DNA of 64,000 nucleotides, from NCBI GenBank assembly GCA_963556145.1, contig OY744463.1, positions 310,001 to 374,000 on the forward strand. The letters are read 5' to 3'. Both the position numbers and the translations under genes were made by a program. Below the pieces are notes generated by a model. It was not told where the DNA came from. It did not search any database and saw nothing but the letters and a program-made list of their open reading frames with translations. Source of the stretch: Hygrocybe punicea (taxonomy: Eukaryota; Basidiomycota; Agaricomycetes; Agaricales; Hygrophoraceae). Numbering within the stretch: position 1 is the first letter of the stretch; each line of letters opens with the position of its first letter. This document shows, piece after piece, positions 1 to 10,995 of the stretch.

Positions 1-761
1 AGATCTATTCCTTGCATATTCATTTTCCCCTCCATATTCCTGTCTTCGTCGCTTTGCAACCCCCCTTTCCACATCCCCATTCCATCTTTTCTTTGTAGTT
101 TCTATCGGCCAAAGTAGACATGTCCGAAAGTAGTTACACACACATGTACTATAAAAACGGTCCCCGACGACTGTACAAAAAGAGATACCCTTAGTCCCTG
201 TTTCCCTCATAGTCAGAATCATTTTAATCACTTCAAATGCTCGTCCTCGTAAACCCTTAGCCTTTTTATAGTTCACTTTGTTGTCTTAATCTTTATTCCT
301 TTATTTGTTCATCGTTTCTGACCCGACCCGACCCGACCCGACCCGCCGTACCCGACATTGTCGGCATCGTCGGGTTCTTCGTTATTCATCCGTTTTCACT
401 CCGTTCATCGCCGGATTTATTATTATTAGTCCAGTTTTACGTGGCAGCTTTATATTTTACTTACATTCCTTTACTTTTACTACTATTCCCGACACTGACT
501 TATCCACAGTCACTTCTATGCTGACACCCCTTGGGCTAGGATCATATTTCTTTATTGTTCCGAAGCCACCCCGAAGCCACATCTACACCGATAAGGGAAG
601 ATAAAGGACAGTAGAGTTGACAGCTTTCATCAGCTCTACAAGAGTTGTCTATCTCATTGTATTGTGTCAAGATTGTGAAAGATACAGAAATATCATGTAA
701 TGGTCTGATAAGACAAGTATGAAGCTTCATGATCAATAAGTGCCAGGCTGGTTTAAGCTTG
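1..761. other. No gene seen
   Basis: T- and C-rich sequence with no open frame of convincing composition on either strand. The only structure is a short ACCCG microsatellite (separate entry) and a small tandem copy of CCGAAGCCAC near 560-582. The stretch ends where the minus-strand gene remnant begins. Confidence 0.5.
321..345. repeat. ACCCG pentanucleotide microsatellite, five units
   Basis: Five perfect head-to-tail ACCCG units, followed by two degenerate ones. The same ACCCG-type motif is abundant near the right end of the hAT-like element at 33292-34448, so this could be a relic of a related element end, but nothing else here supports that. Confidence 0.8.
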
Positions 762-2336
762 TCATTTTGTGAAATAAATAACATTGGGGTGGACTTTCTT
801 TAATGGTGGAACATTCAATTTGGATCTACGGGCTCCCATAGTGCTCAATTCTGCTGGGATAGATGTGGTTTCCCTACTGGAGTTTGACGGCACCGAACAA
901 TCGGTCCTGGCCAAGGCGGCAGCAGCATGGAACTTCTTTTTTTGCACAAATGCATTTGGTGCTCTCTGGTTGGTCTTCAGGACTGTTTTAAATCGGAAGG
1001 GTTTTTCACCGAGTTTCTGCCGTTGCAACCAAAATTGGTGGACGGTCCGAAGTTCATCGAGTTTCATTTTCCATGGTTCCTTTAGTTCTACGTGAGGGGG
1101 AAAGTAGATGTCCTCCATGTATTGGTTTCGATTTTGTCCAATTTTTCCCCATGGAACAGCGACGATGCTGTTGTTGCACATCTGACCTTCATATGAATAT
1201 GAGTACAGTAAGCTTGGCCAACGCCAAAGTACGTACAATAGGACATGGTCACCAGTGATCTAAACATGTTTCTTATGTCGACCAATGACATATTTGTAAC
1301 ATTGGGTACCATAGGAAAACCGTCCTCATCGATCTCAAGCTTGAATGGCAGGCTTTTGTCGTATCTGGTCGTTGGACTGCCATCGTTGTCTTCACTGTCG
1401 GTCTCTGCTCCATTGGATTCCTCTGGAACACATTACATAGGACATATGGAACAATGGCTGATCGTACCGTCATGATCAAAAAGGGAACCCAAATGTTTAT
1501 CCCATTTGGTCCAAATGTCATCCCTGTTATTTTTGAAGACGCCGATGAACTTCTTGTGTACTGGGGCCGGTGTCTCAAACCTCACAGGAAGTAAAGATAA
1601 GTACGTGATTGACACCAAGCAGGAATCAACACACTTTCCTTTGGTCACAGTCCCATCTTTGTCTTCATATCCCACCAACATAAATATTTTCACTCCCATC
1701 TGCTCATCTATGTCCTTCATAAACTTCATCGCTGTCTTACCAAAATCTTTTGCTGTTCAGCTGAATAAGGTACAAGATTAGCATCATGCAGGCTAAAGAA
1801 GATGATTAGTACCGTCTTTTGACTTCCAGGGGTGGACCTTGCTGGTTCCAGGCCTCTGCAAGAGCTTCAAATTCTTGTTTTTTCACTTCCGTCAAGGAAC
1901 GGTAAATATCACTCCAGGCTTTGCCATAGTACTTGATGTAGCCTGGCTTTCCTCCGGTTTCACCAGATAGCTCCACAGTCCTAGCGTCGATTTCCTTGGT
2001 CATTTTTTCTCTGGTAACCAACCTTGCATTCCACTTCCTTGTATATTTTGGAGCATCCTCCGTGTCGCTCTCCAATTTTGACCGATGATTGTGGTACCAA
2101 GTTTGAATGTTCTGAATTCATGGTATAATGCCGTTAGGTTGATCTGAAGGGTAGTATTAGAATATACCGACCTTTTGCATATTTGGGGGCCATGGTGTGT
2201 TGGTTTGTTGTGCCGATTGTTTTAAAAGTTTCCTGATTCCTTTCAGGACATGAATACGATCTTCACCAGTGGATCTCCTAAAATCAGGATAACTGTCTTC
2301 AAGGATCTTAGTAAATTCTGGGGTGATCCACTTCAT
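762..2336 (-). pseudogene. Multi-copy basidiomycete protein of unknown function, decayed
   Basis: The first exon starts at the ATG at 2336 (MKWITPEFTKILEDSY) and ends at 2172 before a GT donor. The second resumes near 2119 with a TWYHNHRS-type stretch and runs to about 1813. Later exons encode a segment around MGVKIFMLVGYEDKDG, then LPFKLEIDEDGFP, then VPWGKIGQNRNQYMEDIYFP, and the frame ends at 762. I recall this order of motifs from large uncharacterised families in Agaricomycete genomes; no function is known to me. Two stops break it: a TAA at 1435-1433 in frame between two family segments (explicable as CAA to TAA), and a TGA at the start of the third exon near 1764 (CGA to TGA if the acceptor is placed correctly). 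I therefore call it a pseudogene. Exon ends are hand-placed and the last exon boundary is uncertain. Confidence 0.6.
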
Positions 2337-2693
2337 TTAGGCAAATAGTGAGGAGAATGAAGGCAGATGTCATTGTCTGGAACAAAGGAATAATGCCTCA
2401 TGTTTAACATGATGTGATGAGAAATCACATGATGTACAGCAATGTGGATTACAAATAGATGACACAAGGGATTGCAAGTTTGCCTAGGATGTGATTAGTA
2501 GAATATGATGAATTGTGAATATTGATAAATTCCAGAACAAAGGGATAGAGGAGCAAGTACGAAATTGGTGGAACATTGCAAGTGGTGGGTAAGAGTGCAA
2601 AGATGTAATGTGTAAGATTGCAAAGATGTAAGGTGGGTATGTTCAGAGATGCCGGAATGAACAGATATAAACCACCTGTTGCATGTGTGGCAA

Positions 2694-3240
2694 CACTGTT
2701 CTATGGCCAACCAGCAGACCAAGGGCCATCAGCCAATCCATGTTCCATGACCAACTGACATACCCAGACTGGTCGGCCAACCCATGTTCCATGGCCAGCA
2801 AAAATACCCAGGGCCGTTGGCCAACCCATGTTCCATGGCCAGTCAAAATACCCAGGGCCGTCGGCCAACCCATGTTCCATGGCCAGCCAAAATACCCAGA
2901 CTGGTCGGCCAACCTGTGTTCCATGGCCAACCAACAGACCCAGGGCTGTCTGCCAATCCATGTTCCATGGCCAGCCAAAATACCCAGACCGGTTGGCCAA
3001 CCCATGTTCCATGGCCAGCCGAAATGCCCAGACCTGTCAGCCAACCCATGTTCCATGGCCAACCGACATACCCAGACCAGTTGGCCAATCCATGTTCCAT
3101 GGCCAGCCAAAATACCCAGACCGGTCGGCCAACCCATGTTCCATGGCCAACCGACAGACCCAGGGCCGTCGGCCAATCCATGTTCCATGGCCAGCCAATA
3201 TATCCATCTGCTTCAGCCAACTCATGTCCGGCAGAACATG
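2694..3240. repeat. 44-bp minisatellite, about 12 units
   Basis: The core CCATGTTCCATGGCC recurs at 2738, 2782, 2826, 2870, 2914, 2958, 3002, 3046, 3090, 3134 and 3178, always exactly 44 bases apart, with degenerate units at both ends. Units differ mainly at the CCAGACCGGTC versus CCAGGGCCGTC positions. Because 44 is not a multiple of three and the unit lacks stops, long open frames appear in several frames on both strands; I regard them all as artefacts. The unit contains the palindromes CCATGG and TTGGCCAA. Confidence 0.95.
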
Positions 3241-4140
3241 GACCCCTCAGCCAAGCCATCTGCCCTGGAGAAAGATATTGGTTGGCTGAGTTTGGCTGGC
3301 CCACTTGGAGTGGGAATTGTCCATCTCAGCTGACCCATGTATCATGGGAAAGATATGCTGAAAGGGCTCATCAGGCTCAGTGCTAGTGCGAAGAACAAAG
3401 TGGGTGACACAAGCCTGGAGGTTATTGCATGTTTTCCCAGGTGGAATTGATTTAATTGCAGTTTGGTAGACATCAGCTTCATGATGGATTATGGGTCTAG
3501 CTACTGAGGCCAAATACGTCATCAGGCCTCCCAAGAACTGCGTTTATGATCTCTGCTCGTAAGGCTTCTTTGACCACCATTATTCTCCAGATGTCCACCT
3601 GAGGGCTTTAGAGACAGTTTGGATTGATCAAACCATCAGTGATATCCCATGATCTGAGTTTATCATCAAGTTTAACACTGACAGGCAGGAATACAGGCTT
3701 ATCATTTAGCATAATACTAGATTGAACTATATTTCCAGTGTACAGTTCTATTATTTAAATGCAAAGACAACTTTATCGAAACTCGATACTGGCACCTTAG
3801 TCAAACTGCACAGACAGATGAAACATGTAACTACGGCCTACATATTTTTCACCAGGAGAAAACCTTGCCTACATATTGTCATCTGAAGGTATCTCAATGA
3901 CATTATTGACACCATCCTCTTGCATGCTTGGATGAGACTTCTGCACCACCTTAAAATGTCTTGGAGATAGCATCTCTACACTTGGAGTACAATTGCGCTT
4001 CTTGGTGGGTGTGAGCATTGTTCAGTCTTCATCTGCATGCCCTGATTCTTGTCATGAGGATAGTGATGATAGGTGTTAGAATATCTCACTAGTGGGGTGT
4101 GGGCCATTGCTTTGCATGGCAAGTTACTCGTCCCTTTTTT
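3241..4140. other. No gene seen
   Basis: About 900 bases between the minisatellite and the Helitron. A 95-codon open frame on the minus strand (3534-3247) has no recognisable motif and overlaps degenerate repeat sequence. I looked for the Helitron 3-prime terminus here (CTRRT plus hairpin) and found no convincing one. Confidence 0.4.
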
Positions 4141-4158
4141 TTAGCAAGAGAACAAATA

Positions 4159-4990
4159 TTAAGATTGAGCATATATAAACAGTACAGCATTATTACCATT
4201 ACATGACAATAAATTAATATTTGAAAAGTCATCTATATCACCTTCATTAATACAAATTGATCTGGTTGATATACCATCATGAAACCATACCATACTGTTG
4301 ATGAATATGCGGGCAGTAAAATGTGCATCACCAAAGTACACAATTCCTCTCAATGTGTAAGCAGTGGATATGTCATCAATTGACAAGTTTATAACTTGAC
4401 TAATTATTAAATTCTCAATAGAGTCAACTGTAAACATGATTAGAGGTGGAATTTTGTTAAATGCAATAAATTTAGTAATCTCTCCCCAACACAATTGACA
4501 TTTGTGCCATTGTCTATTAACTATGATTTGAGCAAGACATGTTGAGATTGTTCCAGAAAATGAATATGAACAATGAAAGATGGCATCACATCTATCATTT
4601 TCCAGAATGGTTATGTTTTCACAATTCATACCTTTAAGACAAGTTGAAGTCATTGGTTCATTTGCTTTCATTATATAATGGGCCAAATCACTTATGGCAA
4701 TGCCAACTTGACCATAAGGAAATATTTCGGGTTTATCTTGATGCAATAAATGTCTGATTGTATTTCTAACTGTTTCTAAATCTGTTGTGTGATTCTTGGA
4801 TCGTTTGAATCCCAAGCTCAAAATCTTTAATATTTCATTGATGCTATTGAATCTTTTTTTCCAACTTGATGGATCTTCATTCCATATTGCTAGTAATATT
4901 GTAAAGAGTGAATCATAAGCACAGCTCCAATCTTGCGCATCCCATATAAACCCTTTTGGTTCATTTAATTCAATAGTACTTGTTTTTCGT
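4159..4990 (-). pseudogene. C-terminal cysteine-peptidase-like domain of the Helitron
   Basis: After the A8 frameshift the sequence reads IELNEPKGFIWDAQDWSCAYDSLFTILLAIWNEDP, then, about 200 residues on, GIVYFGDAHFTARIF and VWFHDGISTRS. A Cys in WSCAYDSLF followed by a late His in DAHFTARI and an Asp two strands later (WFHDG) is the layout of ubiquitin-specific-protease-like papain-fold enzymes. I infer that fold; I have not aligned it. Between them lies a CxxC pair (WHKCQLCWGE) that could bind zinc. Similar tails are, from memory, common on Agaricomycete Helitron helicases. Animal Helitrons carry an OTU peptidase at a comparable place, so an independent deubiquitinase-like acquisition is plausible. 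Confidence 0.6.
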
Positions 4991-7900
4991 CTTTTTTTTC
5001 ACAATGGAAGATGAACTTACAACTTGTTGTAATTTTTGTTTTTTATTTTGCAATACATTGGCTGTGGAATTTTTATGAGTGACAGTGATTGGAACAGTTC
5101 CTTTTGCAGGAACAAAGTTGAGGTTTCTGTAATCTGCCTTTTGATTTTTGTTCATAGGTTTAATTAATTGCCATGGAGAGGGCTGTGTTGTGTATTGATT
5201 TAGTTGCTCCGTGGCTTTCCATGCAATAGCATGATGAATGTTTTTTGGAATATATGACTTTCCTTTCCATTTTCTAAATTGATCAATGATAGAATTTCGC
5301 TGATTTCCCTTGACATGGTCTGGTAAGAGTCCTTGATATTTCAGTTTGGTAATCTCATCAAGCCGTTCTAATTCTCTGAATTCTTGCCTGAGATATCCAG
5401 AAGCACCCCCAGTAATTACTTTAGGATCAAAGCCTTGCATGATGATAGTTCCTGCTGCAGAAGCACTTCTTGATAAGCAAGTATAATAGGATTGGTGGTT
5501 TCTACAACTACTGAGGTCAACTACATTGTTAGGACGAGTACGTCCTTGACATGCATAATCAGTCATTGCAAAATTAGGTAGTACCAACACTTGTTCTCTT
5601 GACAAAGATATCACATCATCATTGGGTAATGAGCACATGGTGGAAGTGACATGTTTTGTAATCGGCACAACATTTTCAGGAAGTCCTTCTACGTTAATTT
5701 TTTTTGGAGGATTCAATAATCTGACAAATAAAGTGTCCAGTACAGTTTGTTGTTCTGGACCTATTGCACTCTGCCAACCCACAACCATGCCCTCTGCTCC
5801 TTTGGTAATGCAGCACTCCGTCGCATCATTGTTTCTCAGCATCACTGGCATGCCTACACACAAGTCCAATCTTCCTGGTATATGATCAGAGGATGATGCA
5901 TGTGGTTGGCTCCAAAGTAGCTTTTGGAGTGAAGGTTCCAATATCTTTGTGTGTCGAATAGGATCCAAAATTGTTGACATGTGATGAGATTTTCTTTTAC
6001 TATTGGAACTAGTAGGATCATTCCATCTGTCTATGGAATAGAATGATGTTAATGGTCTTTTATTTTCAGCAGCAAAATGTTGAATACCAAGTTCATTGAT
6101 TTTGTCTTTTTGTGCATTCAATGCAGTTACAACTGATACATTCCTGAATTTCTTTTGGGCTAATTTTGGATCATTTGGACCTTTTCCTGCGATGCGAGTA
6201 CGAAGAAATGCAATATCTTCTTGAGTACATGCTTTGTATCTCATATTTTCCAACGCCTGTCTCAGTTGGACATCTTCTTTTGACTGATTGGTTTGTCTCA
6301 TATTTTCACGTAATATAACAACTGTTGTAATCTGATGCCAAAGAGCTTTGCCTATAGCAGCTTCCTGATTTGGTATAGTTTGACTGGAATTGATTTGGAC
6401 ACCAACGGTTCCAGAGTACAAAGGAGCACCACTCATAGCTGGTGGAAGTTGTCCAAAATCTCCTGCAAATATCATATTAATGCCACCAAAGGGTTCATCA
6501 TAAACACCACATGCTTTTGCACACTGAGCACTGATTTTATACATATCTCTGCAAGATAACATTGACACCTCATCAATGAAAATGTAATCCACACCATCAA
6601 GATTGGCACGGACTTGTGCAAGGGAACGAGATGAACCTCCATGATTAATTCCCAGAATTGAGTGATATGTAGATCCATTGACAAGGGCAGCAGCACCACC
6701 AGTTGGTGCAAGAACCACAAACCAATGATTTTCGTTGTGTTTACCAAAGAAACTAGTCAATGCTTTGATGACTTGTGATTTCCCTGTGCCTGCCATCCCA
6801 CCAAGATACATGCGTAGCTTATCAGAACCGTTAATCAAGGTAGAGTGATTGGCAATGATATGAAATGCTCTCTTTTGGTCAGTGTTCAACTTGTAATCCT
6901 TGATAGTTACATCAATAAGATGACGATCAGATCTGTTTGCAGGAATAAACATATGGTTGATGTATGCTGCGTCCACTATCTTGACATCATTATATTGAAA
7001 ATTTCCCAATTTATCTATGGTTGCTGTTTTTGTTGGTAAATTTTTATTTCTGTCATCGATGATTTCCTTTTTCTTTGCAAGGACTGCAGTTCCCCACAAT
7101 TTTGCTGATTATACTACAGGTGGTTCTATAGGTATCAATGGTCCTATATCTGGGGTACCATCAATACAATCATCGAGCCACCCTGACCTTTTCAAAGTTC
7201 TTTCAGCTATTAGCATTTGATCCTTCCTCTTTTGTCCTTTATGGCCAAGTTTCAGAAGTATTTCTGTGTCATTATTGTCTTCACCAATATTATTGTTGAA
7301 GTCATCACCATTAATGGCTAATTCAGCATTGTGCATGTCATCCAGTTCATCAAGATTGTTTGAAGTTGCCCATGAATACCTTATATCTTCAGTATTATTC
7401 TTTCGACGTTTAGCAGAGAAATCATCTCTTGCATCTAGACACTCATATCGTAAACCAAAGTATTTCATGATCTTCAGCTCTCTTTTAGAAAACTCATGGT
7501 CTATAAAAGCATTATCCCATGTTTGTAATTTACATTTGAGTTCTTTGCCACTTCTCCATGGCTTGAAAAACGTTAACATTGTACAACAATAATATTCTCG
7601 ATCACCATGGTCAGCCCTTGGCAAAGTGTTTGGAATAAAATTAGGAACTATGAAAGGATCATTCCCTTTCATTTTGGCATGGTGGGTAAGATATTGTGGA
7701 TGATTGGAATGTAAAGTATAATCATTTTCAATTTTTGTCAATTTATTAAGATCAACTTCATTTGTTTTATCAGCTATTTCTGAACCTGCATTTCTATTCA
7801 AAACATCAGGTTTCGGAAATTCATCTATCTCCATGCGTATATCACTATCAATGACATCAGACAAGTCGTCATCACTGGAGTCGTCAACATTAGTAGGTTC

Positions 7901-8456
7901 AGTGAAGGAGTCAGACAAATCATCACAGCCTAGATTGTCCAAAATATGGTTTTGCATGGGTTCTTTTCTGGCCCTTTTGCTTTTTGTTTTGGTGCGTATT
8001 TTATTTGGTTCCATAGTGGCAAGACGTATCCAGTCATACAGTGATACATTATCATACAAAGCTGGTCTGAACATATAATTATTTACTTTGGAAAGTCCAA
8101 TGTATGCACCATTATTCTTACCAATAACAACCTTTTGTGTATTATTTTGGTCTTCACATATATTAGCAATTTCTTCATCAGACCATGCACTGATAACCTC
8201 TTTAACATCCAAAAGAATGGCACGAATTTATGACTGGTGTAGTGATCAGGATTTCCAAGCACATATAATGAAGCCATTGGAGCACCAATTTCCATTTTGG
8301 AGGTGAGTGAATTGACTATTTGTGTAAACAGTTTTCTGACTTTGTCTTTTCTTTTCAGGTCGCCACCAATCATTTCGGAATTCTTATCAAAAATACTCTT
8401 TATCACTTCAAAAATGCTATAGGTCTTCAAGGAGAATTTTGTAATATAATCTGTTA
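4970..8456 (-). pseudogene. Helitron transposase, C-terminal half with PIF1-type helicase
   Basis: The frame resumes at the left junction of the nested element with TDYITKFSLKTYSIFEV, the continuation of the Rep region. GNPDHYTSHKFVPF at about 8255-8216 is followed by a one-base shift into the frame DVKEVISAWSDEEIAN. A TAA at 7111-7109 separates this from the helicase but both sides share one frame. The helicase has Walker A GGMAGTGKS (near 6800), Walker B IFIDEVSMLS, an ALNAQK segment and the late motif TDYACQGRT, as in the SF1B PIF1 helicases that Helitrons carry to unwind DNA during rolling-circle transfer. The frame is lost again in an A8 tract near 4995, after which the peptidase-like tail continues in another frame. 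Confidence 0.93.
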
Positions 8457-8492
8457 AGATAGGGCGCATCCATACTCCAGGAATGTCACGTG
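8457..8492 (+). repeat. Left terminal inverted repeat of the mariner-like element
   Basis: Thirty-six bases starting AGATAGGGCGCATCC and ending TGTCACGTG. It pairs with 10958-10993 and abuts the TA duplication at 8455-8456. Confidence 0.95.
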
Positions 8493-8670
8493 ATAAAGCG
8501 TGACAAACGCAGATATCCATAATTACATTGTCAATAATACATATATAGGAAATGTGTTACCAACAAAGCTTTTATAATTGTAAATAAGGGAATGCCTTGG
8601 TCTTACATTTTGGGTCTGAGCCCCTGAGACAGAGTAATTTCGATTGACCGTACTAGCGGACTTTGAAAAT

Positions 8671-10914
8671 ATGGCCAGACCGACGAAACAGCATTACTCC
8701 CTCCTCCGGAATCTTGGTGACTTTGCTAGGAAGAAAAGAAAAGTAAATGATGAGGATAAAGAGAATGTGGGTCTTTACCCCCCCCCTTCTCCCCTTTTCA
8801 AGAAAATAATAATAACATTGAAACAGATCAAAGAAGTGCCTATTAAAAAAATTCTTCGAAGGTCACCGACACCAAAAATCGCACCCATACCCATGCAGAC
8901 AGCCCACAACATCACACAATGTGAAGAGGTGGACATTGCGATTCCCAAAAACACCCAGGTGCCGGAAGAAGCTGAAGTGATGACAGTGGAGACTAGTCAA
9001 GCTCGAGATGACGTGAACAGAAGCCTTGACTCGGAAACTCACCACATCAAGTCCAAAGACAAGCAGAGGCCATGCCACAGCACAAATCATCGAAGGTCAT
9101 TGGCTCCATCAATCGAGTCAGCAAAACATGCACTAAAGGATCTCCGAAATCTGCTGCACCCACCTCGAAATAAAGGAGCAGGATATAAGCACGCAGTCAT
9201 AGATGACCTCCTACGTAACCGGCTGGAGACAATGCGTATCTTCCTGGCAACATATACACACAATTTTCGAGGAAAACCCTGGATCATGGCATCACTGGTT
9301 GCCGTCCATGCCATGGAAAAGGGACACTATTCTGGAAGTTACTCAGCTGAACAACTGCGAAAGTGGACGAGAGCTTACATTTCAGACCGTAAAACACTCC
9401 CAATCAATAATTATGGCACCTGGGCCCACTCTTTACTTGATAACGAGGATCTTGAGCAGCAACTGCAGATGTATCTGCAAGGCATTGGGAAGTACGTCAA
9501 AGCACAAGATATAATCACATACCTTGCCACCCCAGATGTCCAAGAAAGATTTGGACTCAAAAAAAATATCCACCTAGCAACGGCTCGTCGATGGATGCAA
9601 AAACTGGATTACCATTGGTCTAAAACCCCTAGCGGTCAGTATGTTGATGGGCACGAGCGAGAGGATGTAGTGGAATACCGTCAAAAAACCTTTCTCCCAG
9701 CGTGGAGACAACGTGAGGCCCGGATGCGAAGCTGGGAAACCGTCAAGGGTGAACTGAAGGAAATTGTGCCAGAAGGGCAGAAACTTGTTTTGTGGGTGCA
9801 CGATGAATCAATGTTCTATGCAAATGATCGTCGAACGGTTCGATGGGTAAAAAAAGGCGAGACGGCAGTTCCCTGGGCAAAAGGTGAAGGGGCCTCGTTG
9901 ATGGTGGCTGATTTTGTGTCAGCAGACTATGGATGGTTGCAATCACCCGACGGAAAGGAAAGTGCAAGGGTCCTCTTCAAGCCAGGAAAACAGCGCGACG
10001 GTTACTTCACCAACCAAGATATTCTTGAACAGGCGATGCGTGCAATGGATATCCTGTCCAAGTTTTATCTGGATGAAGACCATATGTTGATGTATGACAA
10101 TGCGACAACCCACCTGAAGCGCGCATCTGATGCTCTATCCGCTCGAAAAATGCCGAAGGGGACTCTGAAGGATGGGAAGAACTGGGGAGTGTCAAGAGCG
10201 GTCATTGGACCTGGCGGAAAACCTGTTCACGGCCCCAATGGGAAAATTCTGAAAGAATTCGCAAGAATGACGGATGGCTTCTTTGATGGACAGGTCCAGC
10301 CCCTGTATTTCCCACCGGGACATAAGAGTGCAGGGATATTCAAGGGAATGCGGCAGATTTTGATTGAACGAGGATTAACACGAGAAGCGGAGCTCCGAGC
10401 CGAGTGTAAGGCTTTCAAATGTGCCAAAGGTGCAACCACCTGCTGCTGTCGTCAGGTGCTGTATAATCAGCCGGATTTCGTGACAGTCGAGTCGATGTTG
10501 GAGCGTGCATGCAAAGACCGAGGATATGACGTTCTATTTTGGCCTAAATTTCATTGCGAAATGAGCATGGTCGAGTCATGCTGGGGCTACTCAAAATGAG
10601 AATATCGACAATACCCACCATCTAGCAGCGAGGATGGCCTAGAAGCAAACCTTTTCAGGGCACTGGAATCCATGCCTCTGGAGACAATGCGCCGGTATGT
10701 TGCATTGTTACCTTATTCACATTGTTATTAATCTCTATCATGATTCAGGTTCTCAATGCGTTGCAGCAGATTTATTGAGGCCTATCATAAGGGTCTCAAT
10801 GGGAGACAAGCAGCATGGGCAACTAAGAAATACAGGGGACATCGAATGTTCCCTGAGAGTCTTATGAAAGACCTTGAGGAGGCCGGCATGGTCGAAAGAC
10901 TCGAAACTCAGTAG
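8671..10914 (+). pseudogene. Tc1/mariner-like (DDE_3) transposase with one nonsense codon
   Basis: I start at the ATG at 8671 (MARPTKQHYSLL); the frame opens a little earlier but from TTG. The first 200 residues are basic and proline-rich, probably DNA-binding and nuclear. The catalytic core has the three expected acidic sites: HDESMFYANDRR near 9800, MLMYDNATTHL near 10090, and FHCEMSMVESCWGY near 10550. A cysteine cluster, CAKGATTCCCRQVLYN, lies between the second and third. A TGA at 10597-10599 interrupts the frame, but the same frame continues EYRQYPPSSSEDGLEANLFRAL, then a GT-AG intron at 10695-10748, then FSMRCSRFIEAYHKGLNGRQAAW, ending at 10914. The stop replaces an arginine (CGA to TGA). 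Without it the protein would have about 730 residues. Confidence 0.9.
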
Positions 10915-10957
10915 CTTAAATTTAATCTCCGCCATAGTAGTCACATACTGTCATGAC

Positions 10958-10993
10958 CACGTGACATTCCTGGAGTATGGATGCACCCTATCT
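10958..10993 (-). repeat. Right terminal inverted repeat of the mariner-like element
   Basis: Reverse complement of the left repeat with one substitution (GGGTGC against GGGCGC). It is followed directly by the TA duplication at 10994-10995. Confidence 0.95.
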
Positions 10994-10995
10994 TA

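Larger units (their letters stand above)
8457..10993 (+). mobile_element. Tc1/mariner-like DNA transposon nested in the Helitron
   Basis: The element begins AGATAGGG and ends CCCTATCT. The left 36 bases (8457-8492) and right 36 bases (10958-10993) are inverted copies with a single mismatch (position 9, C against T in the same orientation) and both end internally in CACGTG. TA at 8455-8456 and TA at 10994-10995 are the target duplication; collapsing them restores the Helitron frame across the site. TA duplications and a DDE_3-type transposase inside identify the Tc1/mariner/IS630 superfamily. Near-identical inverted repeats suggest a fairly young insertion, though its transposase already carries a stop. 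Confidence 0.95.

Noticed and set aside
305..604. 99-codon plus-strand frame containing the ACCCG repeat
   Set aside because: Composition is dominated by the repeat (DPTRPDPTR) and there is no recognisable domain or intron signal.
2643..3386. Long overlapping open frames in the minisatellite on both strands
   Set aside because: All follow from a stop-free 44-bp repeat; no start context, intron signals or non-repetitive protein sequence.
4088..4092. CTAGT on the minus strand as a Helitron 3-prime terminus
   Set aside because: It matches CTRRT but is not followed by T and no stable hairpin lies just upstream, so the terminus remains unassigned.
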